From Trebonia kvetii (GTDB taxonomy: Bacteria; Actinomycetota; Actinomycetes; Streptosporangiales; Streptosporangiaceae), in assembly GCF_007827045.1 (NCBI RefSeq), contig NZ_RPFW01000008.1, positions 62,001 through 126,000 of the forward strand: a stretch of 64,000 bases of DNA, read 5' to 3'. Below the pieces are notes generated by a model that was given only the letters and a program-made list of their open reading frames with translations, was not told the DNA's origin and did not search any database. Below are positions 24,167-31,553 of this stretch, piece by piece. Within the stretch, counting starts at the first letter, position 1; each line of letters starts with the position of its first letter. The translations under genes were made by a program, and so were the position numbers.

Positions 24167-24706
24167 ATGGGCGAATGGTGGTCGATCGAGGTCTTCTCCG
24201 GCGACAGGCTTCCCGCGAGCGGGTGGCGGACCGCCTACGAGGACGATCTGACCGAGGCGGCGATCACAAACGGCGCGCAGTATTACGAGTGGCATGACAC
24301 TCAGTACGGCGTGATCTTCGAGATCCTGTTCCCGACCGACGCCGAATGGGAGTCGTTCCGCGAGCTGTCCGCCGTCCGGGCGGCGCTCGACGGGGTACCC
24401 GACCCGGTCAACGGGCTGCTCGTCTACCGCGGGCGCGGCGGCGCATCCGGCGGCACGAAACCGCGCAAGCCCAAGCCCGCGCCAAGCGCCGCCGCGATGG
24501 AACTGGAAGAGCCCAAGGAGCGGCGCTTCATCAGGCCGCGCCGGCTCAAGTACGCGGCCAAGGAGGCCGAGGAACTGCTACGCGAGCTCGGCGCCGACCC
24601 GGGGCGGATCGACGAGCCTGACCGCGGGGTCACCGACCCGAGCCAGCAGGGGCCGGGCGGGCCGGTATGGCGGGATATCGCCGCTTCTGACCGTTCCGAC
24701 GGCTAG
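24167..24706 (+). CDS. Conserved actinobacterial protein of unknown function
   Basis: The gene encodes 179 residues from ATG 24167 (MGEWWSIEVFSGDRLPASGW). The upstream ATG 24140 adds nine residues that look non-conserved. Residues 1-90 form an alpha/beta domain with WRTAYEDDLTEAAITNGAQY, VIFEILFPTDAEWESFREL and ALDGVPDPVNGLLVYRGRGG, followed by a Pro/Lys linker. The C-terminal helix RRLKYAAKEAEELLRELGA ends the protein. No membrane helix or catalytic motif is visible. Confidence 0.6.
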   Translation: MGEWWSIEVFSGDRLPASGWRTAYEDDLTEAAITNGAQYYEWHDTQYGVIFEILFPTDAEWESFRELSAVRAALDGVPDPVNGLLVYRGRGGASGGTKPRKPKPAPSAAAMELEEPKERRFIRPRRLKYAAKEAEELLRELGADPGRIDEPDRGVTDPSQQGPGGPVWRDIAASDRSDG

Positions 24707-24769
24707 ATAGAGACGCCTTTCGGTTGTCCCAAGGGTGAACCACGCCTTGAGACAAGGCAGGATGGAGCA

Positions 24770-25363
24770 ATGACGGAAACCCGAGTCATGACCGAGGATC
24801 TGCGAGCGGCGATCGAGCGCAGTGGCTATTACCCGGGGCTGGTGACCGACGCCGTCGCCACCGCTCTCGGCCAGGAACCAGTCACCGCGTTCTTCGTGCA
24901 CCATGACGCGATATTCGACCCCGGCATGGAAGTTCGCAGGCATATGACCGTGCTGGCGCTGACGCCGACGCGGCTGGTGTACTCGCACACCGACGAGCAC
25001 CCAGCGGACGACCCGCAAGGCCGCCCCCGTGCGGAAACCTCCACCGAGGCGATCAGGTCGTCCCGCGTCACATCGGTCTCGCTGACCAGGGTCGTTCCCG
25101 ACCCGGCGACCTACGTGGCCGGCGTGACGATGCCGTCGGAAGTGATCTTGACGATCGGCTGGAACGTGCTGTCGCACGTGGAACTCGAGCCGGCGCACTG
25201 CGGCGACGAGACCTGCGAGGCGGACCACGGGTACCTGGGGACCATTACCGCCGACGACCTGACGCTGCGGGTGAGCGAGGCCGCCGACGGTGAGGACGCA
25301 GTCCGCCAGGTGCTGCAGTTCTCCACCGCACTCAACGACGCGACAGCCCGCGCCGGGAGCTGA
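24770..25363 (+). CDS. DUF5998-family protein
   Basis: The 197 residues start at ATG 24770. It has the family pattern LRAAIERSGYYPGLVTDAVA, the FFVHHDAIFDPGMEVRRHMTVL strand region, TPTRLVYSHTDEH, and a CGDETCEADHGYLG stretch with two Cys and one His that may bind metal. It is translationally coupled to the next gene, a phosphodiesterase/pyrophosphatase-like enzyme, by a TGATG overlap. The pair is conserved in streptomycetes and relatives. Role unknown; probably cytoplasmic. Confidence 0.75.
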   Translation: MTETRVMTEDLRAAIERSGYYPGLVTDAVATALGQEPVTAFFVHHDAIFDPGMEVRRHMTVLALTPTRLVYSHTDEHPADDPQGRPRAETSTEAIRSSRVTSVSLTRVVPDPATYVAGVTMPSEVILTIGWNVLSHVELEPAHCGDETCEADHGYLGTITADDLTLRVSEAADGEDAVRQVLQFSTALNDATARAGS

Positions 25364-26523
25364 TGACCTTGCCTGGCGAGCCCAGAACCAGCCCGATCAT
25401 TCCCTCCTACGGCGAGTCAAGCCTCGCCGATCTGTCCGCCTCCCTCCTCGCCTCGCTGACAGAGAACCACGGCGCGAACGTGCTCGGCCTGCCCGAGACG
25501 GGCCGTGCCTGCCTGCTGCTCATCGACGGGCTCGGCCTCGAGCTGCTGCGCGCGCACCAGGCGGCGGCGCCGTTCCTCGCCGAGCTCGCGTTCAACTCGC
25601 GGCCACTGACCGCGGGCGCGCCGTCCACCACGGTGACCAGCCTCGGCTCGCTCGGCACCGGGCTGCCGCCGGTGACGCACGGGATGGTCGGCTATCAGGT
25701 GGCGGTGCCCGGCACGGGGCGGCTGCTCAACGGCCTGCGCTGGCCGCAGGACATCGACCCCGTCGGCTGGCAGCCGCTGCCGACGATCTTCGAACGGGCG
25801 AAGTCCGCCGGGATCGCCGCCATCAACGTGTCGCCGCGCGCCTACCGGGACAGCGGACTGACCAGGGCGGCGCTGCGCGGCGCCGACTACCGCCCGGCCG
25901 ACTCGCTCGGCGCGCTCGCCGCGATCGCGGGTGCCGCGCTCGGCGAGGCCGACCGCACGCTGGTGCTCGCCTACCACGGCGACCTCGACTCGACCGGCCA
26001 CCTGTACGGGGTGTCCTCGCCCGCGTGGGCCAACCAGCTCGCGCACGTGGACAAGCTGGCGGAGCAGATCGCCTCGAGCCTGCCGTACGGCTCGGTGCTC
26101 TACGTGACGGCCGACCACGGCATGGTGGACGTCGGTGCCGACGACAGGATCGACGCCGACGAAGACGGCTCGCGGCTGCGCGACGGCGTGGCGCTGCTCG
26201 GCGGCGAGGCCAGGCTGCGGCACGTGTACGCGCAGCCGGGCGCCGCCGACGACGTGCTCGCCACCTGGCACGAGGTGCTCGGCGAGCGCGCCTGGGTGCT
26301 GTCGCGCGAGGAGGCCATCAAGGACGGCTGGTTCGGGCCTGTCGGCACCGAGATCAGCGACGCCATGGCCGCCCGCATCGGCGACGTGGTCGCCGCCAGC
26401 ACTGGCAGCTGGGGTGTCGTGGCGACGAAGGCGGAGCCGCTCGAGGCCTCGCTTGTCGGCATGCACGGCTCGCTGACCGCCGCCGAGCAGCTGGTCCCGT
26501 TGCTCACCTTCGGCGCCCGGTGA
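25363..26523 (+). CDS. Alkaline phosphatase superfamily nucleotide pyrophosphatase/phosphodiesterase
   Basis: This 386-residue protein has the two-metal active site of the NPP/phosphodiesterase family. LLLIDGLGLELL supplies an Asp, GAPSTTVTSLGSLGTG the nucleophilic Thr, HGDLDSTGHLYG gives Asp and His, and TADHGMVDVG the second Asp-His pair. A C-terminal GMHGSLTAAEQLVPLL completes the core. No signal peptide is present, so it is probably cytoplasmic. It sits between the DUF5998 gene (overlap of one base) and a rhodanese gene (GTGA overlap), in a three-gene operon. Likely substrates are phosphodiesters such as nucleotides. Confidence 0.85.
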   Translation: MTLPGEPRTSPIIPSYGESSLADLSASLLASLTENHGANVLGLPETGRACLLLIDGLGLELLRAHQAAAPFLAELAFNSRPLTAGAPSTTVTSLGSLGTGLPPVTHGMVGYQVAVPGTGRLLNGLRWPQDIDPVGWQPLPTIFERAKSAGIAAINVSPRAYRDSGLTRAALRGADYRPADSLGALAAIAGAALGEADRTLVLAYHGDLDSTGHLYGVSSPAWANQLAHVDKLAEQIASSLPYGSVLYVTADHGMVDVGADDRIDADEDGSRLRDGVALLGGEARLRHVYAQPGAADDVLATWHEVLGERAWVLSREEAIKDGWFGPVGTEISDAMAARIGDVVAASTGSWGVVATKAEPLEASLVGMHGSLTAAEQLVPLLTFGAR

Positions 26524-27398
26524 CCGAGGCCAGCGCAAGCCCGCTGATCGAGCCAGGTGAACTCGCCGCGCTGCTCGCATCCCACGATCCGCCCGCGCTG
26601 CTCGACGTGCGGTGGCGGCTCGGCGGCCCGCCGGGACGCGAGCTGTACCGGGTGGGACACCTGCCCGGTGCGGTGTTCACCGACCTGGACCGCGACCTGG
26701 CCGCACCGCCCGGAGCCGGCGGCAGGCATCCGGTGCCCGCCGCCGCCGACTTCCAGTCGGCCATGCGCCGGGTCGGGGTGTTCGACGGTCGCGCGGTCAT
26801 CGTGTACGACGACGCGGACTCGACCGCGGCCGCCCGCGCCTGGTGGCTGCTGCGCTACTTCGGTCATCCGCTGGTTCGCGTCCTCGACGGCGGTTTCCGT
26901 GCCTGGGCTGCCGCCGGCCGCCCCGTCGCGTCCGGAGATTCCCCGGGCGATGCGGCGGCCGAGCCAGGCGACTTCAGCGCCCGCCCCGGCCACGAGAAAC
27001 TGCTCGACGCGCAGGCCGCCGCCGTGCTAGCCGGTACCGGTGTCCTGCTCGACGCCAGGGCGGGCGAACGCTACCGGGGCGAGGCGGAGCCGGTCGACCC
27101 GGTAGCGGGCCACATTCCGGGCGCGCTCAGCGCGCCGACCGCGGAAAACGTCCGCCCCGACGGCACCTTCAGGTCCGCGGCCGAACTCGCGGACCGCTTC
27201 GCCGCCCTCGGCGCGACCGCGGGGGGTCCTGTCGCGGCCTACTGCGGCTCCGGCGTCACGGCCGCCCACGAGGTGCTGGCGCTCACGCTGGCCGGCATCC
27301 CCGCCGCCCTGTACGCGGGCTCCTGGTCCGAGTGGATCACCGACCCGTCGCGCCCCGTCGCCACCGGCCCGCAACCGGGAAACGAGCACTCGGGCTAG
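26520..27398 (+). CDS. Two-domain sulfurtransferase (rhodanese)
   Basis: The gene encodes 292 residues from GTG 26520, which overlaps the upstream stop. The first rhodanese domain has LLDVRWRLGGPPGRELYRVG with HLPGAVFTDLDRDLA. The second has LLDARAGERYRGEAEPVDPVAGHIPGA and the active-site loop AYCGSGVTAAHEVLAL with the catalytic Cys. Thiosulfate or mercaptopyruvate is the usual sulfur donor. It is the third gene of an operon with DUF5998 and the phosphodiesterase. Its TAG stop shares the four bases CTAG with the stop of the convergent J-domain gene. Confidence 0.9.
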   Translation: MTEASASPLIEPGELAALLASHDPPALLDVRWRLGGPPGRELYRVGHLPGAVFTDLDRDLAAPPGAGGRHPVPAAADFQSAMRRVGVFDGRAVIVYDDADSTAAARAWWLLRYFGHPLVRVLDGGFRAWAAAGRPVASGDSPGDAAAEPGDFSARPGHEKLLDAQAAAVLAGTGVLLDARAGERYRGEAEPVDPVAGHIPGALSAPTAENVRPDGTFRSAAELADRFAALGATAGGPVAAYCGSGVTAAHEVLALTLAGIPAALYAGSWSEWITDPSRPVATGPQPGNEHSG

Positions 27399-28024
27399 CC
27401 GCGCAGCCGGGCGGCGACCAGCCAGGTCAGTGCCCCGGCGAGTACGCCCGCCGTCCCCGGGCTCCACCCGGCGGCGAGGAACGACACCGTGCCAGCCGCC
27501 GCGGCCACGGCTGCCCGCACCGCCAGGCCCCAGCCGAGCCCGCTCGCGGCGAGGCTTGCGGCGCGCTCCGCCATCCCGGGTCGCCGCCCGCTCCCGGGTC
27601 GCCGCCCGCTCCCGGGTCGCCGGCCGCTGCCGAGTCGCCGGCCGGTCCCGAGACGTCGTCGGGTCTCAAGTCGCGGGCCGGTCTCCGGCCGTCGGCCATC
27701 CCGTAGCCGCCCTCGCAGACCCGTCGCCGGGCGACCGCGCCGTCCCCGGTGCCGACCCGGCAGGCGCGCGGATCCCGCGGCCGCGGCGTCGCCGAGGTCC
27801 GCGAGCGCCTCGCCGCGCCCGTCTGACGTCCGGAGCGTCACGTAGGCCGCCGCCGCGGCGCCGAACCGGGCAGGGTCACCGCCGTCTTCCCGGTCCGGGT
27901 GCGTCGCCGCCGCGATCCGCCGCCACGCCGCGCGGACGTCGTCGTCCGACAGGCCGGCCCGCGCGGGCAGCCCGAGCAGCGCGAACGGGTCGTCGCGGCC
28001 GCCGGTCTCAGCCACGCCGCGCAC
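27395..28024 (-). CDS. J-domain protein with repeat linker and membrane tail
   Basis: The protein has 209 residues. The N-terminal J domain spans residues 11-75 (DPFALLGLPARAGLSDDDV) with the HPD motif at 42-44 that stimulates Hsp70 ATPase. The middle (about 95-150) is a hexapeptide repeat of the RRPGSG type. The last 55 residues form two hydrophobic helices (GLAVRAAVAAAAGTVSFLAA and TAGVLAGALTWLVAARL). It overlaps the TraG-like gene by 17 bases in the same direction, so the two are made together. A membrane-tethered J protein beside a DNA-pumping ATPase suggests chaperone-assisted assembly. Confidence 0.75.
   Translation of the reverse strand: MRGVAETGGRDDPFALLGLPARAGLSDDDVRAAWRRIAAATHPDREDGGDPARFGAAAAAYVTLRTSDGRGEALADLGDAAAAGSARLPGRHRGRRGRPATGLRGRLRDGRRPETGPRLETRRRLGTGRRLGSGRRPGSGRRPGSGRRPGMAERAASLAASGLGWGLAVRAAVAAAAGTVSFLAAGWSPGTAGVLAGALTWLVAARLRG
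27575..27700. repeat. 18-bp tandem repeats in the J-domain gene
   Basis: The unit CCCGGGTCGCCGCCCGCT occurs at 27575-27592 and 27593-27610, then with increasing changes up to 27700, about seven units. Each unit encodes one Arg-Arg-Pro-Gly-Ser-Gly hexapeptide on the minus strand. The clean end of the array suggests recent expansion. Confidence 0.75.
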
Positions 28025-30098
28025 CGAACGCCTCGTCGAGCACCTCGCTCACGTCGGGCAGCGGTGGACCGGGCGGCGGCGCCCCCGGCCGCCCGCGACC
28101 GCCCGCCACGGGAACGGTCCGGGAAACAGACCCCGCCACAGCGTGAAGCGGCTCGGTCGGCGCCTCGCCGCCAAGCCCGCCAAGCCCGCGAAGCCCGTCA
28201 GGCCCGTCAGGCCCGTCAGGGAACGCCGCGCCTGCCGCGGCGGCCGCACTGCCCGGCACCCGGTCCGCGCCCCCGGCACCGCCAGCGGCGGCACCGCGCC
28301 CGATCGCCGCCTGCCGCCCGGTCAGCCGCTTGATCTGCAGGAACGTCACCCCGTTGCGGTACACGTAACACACCTGTCCGACCTCGAGCCGCCGCACCAG
28401 GTCCCCGTCGAGCACCGGCGCGGTCCCGGCATGGGACAGCCCCTCGTCGTCCCACGGCCCCGCCCCTGCCATCCGTCGCGACGTGTCCACCGAGGGCCGG
28501 TTTCCGGCCAGTTCCGCCACTGGCGAGGGCCGTGGCGTGCGCAGCAGCCAGATGCCGCCCTCGGCGGTCGCCGCGACCCGCCACCGCTCGTCGTCGCTCC
28601 CGGCGAGGCCCTCCCACGACTGCGCCGATACCTGGACCGCGAGCCCGAGCGACCGCGCCCGCTCGTACAGCCGCCAGATCGGCAACCGCCGCGCGACCGC
28701 GGAGAACTCATCCACGCACAGCAGGATCTCCCGGTCACCGCGCAGCGCGTGGAACGCGAGCAGGTCGGTGAGCGCCCGCGCCTGCGCCTCGGCGACCGCG
28801 ACCTCCGCGGTGCCCTCGAGCACGCAGTACCAGGCGTCGGCGTCGGCGAACGAGCCGCCCGCACCGAGTCCGGTACTGTCGAGTCCCGCGCCGAGCCGCC
28901 GCCACAGCGCGCGGAACCGCAGCCGCACGTCTTCCAGCGCCCTCTTGCCGGAACGGATGACGCTGACCGCCTCCGCGTCACCGCTCATCGCATAGCCGAC
29001 GGCCAGCCAGTCGGCGTCCAGCCTGGTGAGAAAGTCGGCCGAGCTGACCGGCGGACCGCACGGCGCGTACACGGCGAGTTCGACGAGCGCCTCCATCACG
29101 TCGGTGTAGAAGGCGGCGCCGCCCGTGCCGTGCTCGATCAGGTCGAGCAGCGTGGTGACCAGCCGGTCAGGCGGCAGCGCCCACAGCGACAGCGTGGCCT
29201 CGTCCGGCCAGATCGCGGTCGAGCGCGCGCCCGCGTCGCGCAGTACCCGGCGGGTCCTGTCGGCCACCTTGCGGGAGGACGCGCCGCCCTTGCAGTCGAG
29301 CACGACGAGCAGCGGCCGCCGTCCGGACCCGGCGGCGTACCGGCGCAGCCCGGCCGCCATGAACCCGGCCCACAACCGCAGCAGCAGCGTTGTCTTGCCT
29401 GTCCCTGTCGATCCGATGACCACCTGGTGCGCGCGCAGCCGTTCGTAAGGGATCGCGGCGGAACGGCCCGCCCGGTGCCGCAGGCTGCGGATGGCCGCCC
29501 CCACTACCACGTGCCCGGACCTGGAGAGCAGTGGCAGCGAACCCGGCGCGGCGATGAGCGCCTGGGCGGTGCGCACCTGATGCCGCCACTGCCGCGCGTC
29601 GAACGCGGCGGGGCTCTCCGGGGTGAGGCCGCCGGCGCCGGTGCGCATGCGGAACCTCCGGTACGCCCAGCAGGCGCCGCCCGCGACGATGCCGAGCGGC
29701 ACCGCGGGCGCCGCGACCGCGACCGCCGCGGCGACCGGGTGCCCGTGCGCCAGCAGCTGCCACATCGCGGCCCAGGCCCGGTACGGCGCGGCGACCAGCC
29801 GAAACCACCAGGCGCCCGCGCCGGCACCGTGCGCCGCGCGCGCTCCGGCGGGCCAGGCGGCGATCGCACCCAGCCACGCGAGCACCATCGGCAGGCACCA
29901 GGCCGCCGCCGCGAACACCCGCCGCGGCGGCCACCCGCGCCACCACGCGTACCAGAACGCCAGGCACGCGACCAGCGTCACCGGCGCGAGCGCCGCGGCG
30001 AGCCCGACGACCATACAGAGCCTGATCATCAAGCCGAACCCGCGCCACAGCGCGGCCCGCACCGGACGGTGAGGATACCGGGCGGGCCGCCGGGACAT
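28008..30098 (-). CDS. TraG/VirD4-like membrane ATPase
   Basis: About 696 residues from ATG 30098; GTG 30101 is adjacent. Residues 25-145 hold several membrane helices. The ATPase begins near 225 with Walker A GSTGTGKTTLLLRL (230-243) and LLVVLDCKGG (264-273). A second acidic box LLCVDEFSAVARRLPIWRLY precedes GLAVQVSAQSWEGLAG, the sensor region of coupling proteins. The C-terminal 130 residues are low-complexity Gly/Pro/Asp. It resembles conjugative coupling proteins, but no relaxase or T4SS channel genes are nearby. The downstream J-domain gene overlaps. Function is inferred as DNA translocation. Confidence 0.75.
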   Translation of the reverse strand: MSRRPARYPHRPVRAALWRGFGLMIRLCMVVGLAAALAPVTLVACLAFWYAWWRGWPPRRVFAAAAWCLPMVLAWLGAIAAWPAGARAAHGAGAGAWWFRLVAAPYRAWAAMWQLLAHGHPVAAAVAVAAPAVPLGIVAGGACWAYRRFRMRTGAGGLTPESPAAFDARQWRHQVRTAQALIAAPGSLPLLSRSGHVVVGAAIRSLRHRAGRSAAIPYERLRAHQVVIGSTGTGKTTLLLRLWAGFMAAGLRRYAAGSGRRPLLVVLDCKGGASSRKVADRTRRVLRDAGARSTAIWPDEATLSLWALPPDRLVTTLLDLIEHGTGGAAFYTDVMEALVELAVYAPCGPPVSSADFLTRLDADWLAVGYAMSGDAEAVSVIRSGKRALEDVRLRFRALWRRLGAGLDSTGLGAGGSFADADAWYCVLEGTAEVAVAEAQARALTDLLAFHALRGDREILLCVDEFSAVARRLPIWRLYERARSLGLAVQVSAQSWEGLAGSDDERWRVAATAEGGIWLLRTPRPSPVAELAGNRPSVDTSRRMAGAGPWDDEGLSHAGTAPVLDGDLVRRLEVGQVCYVYRNGVTFLQIKRLTGRQAAIGRGAAAGGAGGADRVPGSAAAAAGAAFPDGPDGPDGLRGLGGLGGEAPTEPLHAVAGSVSRTVPVAGGRGRPGAPPPGPPLPDVSEVLDEAFGARRG

Positions 30099-30311
30099 CA
30101 CGTCACCGGCCGAGCGGGCGGATGATGGCTACGCGCCGCGCATGACACCTGGCCTGCCTCGCCCGTCCGCTCGTCATGGCAGCTCCCGGCGCTCCCGCTG
30201 CGTCGTTTGCGCTTACTTCACCACACCCCCGCCCGCGGCGGCGTGATTCCTCCCTTACGGTCTGCTTACGCCATCCGTGCCGCGTCCTAAAGGCCCCGGA
30301 GCTCTGCGAGG

Positions 30312-30794
30312 TTACCCGGCGCTGTCGCTGTCCTGGGCGGCTGCTTGCGCTTCCTGAAGGGCCTCGTCGGAGACGGGATGAGATTCTGCTGCGCCGCCCA
30401 GTTCGACAAGCTTGTCCCTCACCACGGTGGCTTCTTCCACGGGAGCCAGCACACCGACCGCGGCTTTGCCGCCTTGCAGCTCTTCGCCTATGCGCTCGCG
30501 GTCGACCTTGCTGAGTCCGAGATTCTTGTGGTGCAGGGCGCCTGCCAGGCCGCCGCCGAGCAGGCCGGCGGCTAGCCCGACCGGAGTGACCAACGCGACG
30601 GCCGCGCCGATGCCGGCCCCCTTGCCCATGCTGCGTTTGCCGACTTTGTCCGTCTTGAGCTCGCCCTTGTCGTTGAGGGCCAGGACACCGATGGCATCCT
30701 TCTTCGTTATGCCCGACTCCTTCAATGACGCGGCCGCGATGTCGGCGGATGCTTCATCGTTGAAGATCGCCAAGACCACCATGTTGTTCGCCAT
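30312..30794 (-). CDS. DUF1269-family stress-associated membrane protein
   Basis: The 160 residues start MANNMVVLAIFNDEASADIA and have a ferredoxin-like unit (ASLKESGITKKDAIGVLAL) followed by a Gly-zipper hydrophobic stretch (GAGIGAAVALVTPVGLAAGL, GGGLAGALHH). The second alpha/beta unit, GKAAVGVLAPVEEATVVRDKL, precedes an acidic tail. This is the DUF1269 layout: two alpha-beta halves around a glycine-rich membrane-inserting hairpin. The gene follows the frameshifted DUF1269-like gene on the same strand. A degenerate copy of the CATCACC inverted repeat lies 108 bases before its start. Confidence 0.8.
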   Translation of the reverse strand: MANNMVVLAIFNDEASADIAAASLKESGITKKDAIGVLALNDKGELKTDKVGKRSMGKGAGIGAAVALVTPVGLAAGLLGGGLAGALHHKNLGLSKVDRERIGEELQGGKAAVGVLAPVEEATVVRDKLVELGGAAESHPVSDEALQEAQAAAQDSDSAG

Positions 30795-30901
30795 GAATTG
30801 CTCCTCTTTGGGTAGCCAGCGCGTCGGAGCGCACTGGGCACTGGGTTGAAGACCGAGGTGCAGGTCCGTACGCGCAGACTGCGGCTGATTAAACGCCCTG
30901 G

Positions 30902-30923
30902 CATCCTCCCGCCGGGGTGAACC
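30902..30923. promoter_or_regulatory. Degenerate copy of the CATCACC/GGTGATG repeat (copy C)
   Basis: CATCCTCCCGCCGGGGTGAACC matches 14 of 22 bases of the copy at 34089. It lies about 108 bases upstream of the DUF1269 start at 30794. Weak on its own; included because of the matching position relative to a related gene. Confidence 0.3.
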
Positions 30924-30985
30924 AGCCTGGACGCCCGGCTCGCCGGGTCGTGCGCGCCGCGGACAGCATGGCCCTCCATCCGCCG

Positions 30986-31509
30986 TCAGGAGCCGCCTTC
31001 CGCCATCTTCTGCTGCGCGTCGGCGATCGCGCCTTTCAGGGCCTGCACGTGGTGGCCTTCTGCCTCGCTGCCTCGCCGACGACTTTCTGGATGGCGCGGG
31101 TCACGCCGGGCTCGACCTTGGCGGCCGCCGAGTGCGGGTAGGCGACGATGAGGCCGGCGCCGCCGACCGGGATGGTGGCCCCGGCCTGCTCCTCCAGTTT
31201 GCTGGCGGTCCTGTGGTGCAGCAGTTTGCCGGCGCCGGCGCCGATCACCGCGCCGACCGCGGTCGCGGCTAGCAGTGGCAGGGCGAACAGCCCGACCGCG
31301 AACCCGATGGCGCCTAGGCCCGCGGCGCTCTCGCGGACCATGTGGTCGGCCTGCTCCACCGAGAGGTTGCCTTTGAGGTCTTTGCTGACGACCACCGCGC
31401 CGTGCAGGTAGCCGCCGCTTGCCAGGACCGCCTCGTAGTCGTCCCGGGCGGCGTCGGCGGACAGGTAGCCGCCGATCAGCACGTCGGTCGTTTCGTCATC
31501 GAATTTCAT
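30986..31509 (-). pseudogene. DUF1269-like stress protein gene broken by an 8-bp tandem duplication
   Basis: From ATG 31509 the frame encodes a DUF1269-like protein (DVLIGGYLSADAARDDYEAV, a Gly-rich hydrophobic middle, IPVGGAGLIVAYPH). It ends prematurely at 31036 after GEAARQKATTCRP. Two adjacent copies of TGCCTCGC (31061-31076 on the plus strand) explain this. Removing one copy restores VVGEAEGHHVQALKGAIADA and QQKMAEGGS, ending at the TGA at 30988-30986. That tail is typical of the family. The gene is thus a frameshifted allele that could revert by slippage. As sequenced it encodes 157 residues; the domain core is intact. Confidence 0.75.
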
Positions 31510-31553
31510 CGGTCCCTCCTCCAGGGCGGGCTTGTGTTATTGCGTGTCGCACA

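Noticed and set aside
28143-30125. A 660-codon plus-strand frame opposite the TraG-like ATPase
   Set aside because: Low-complexity Arg/Pro/Gly translation; the minus strand carries Walker motifs in the correct order.
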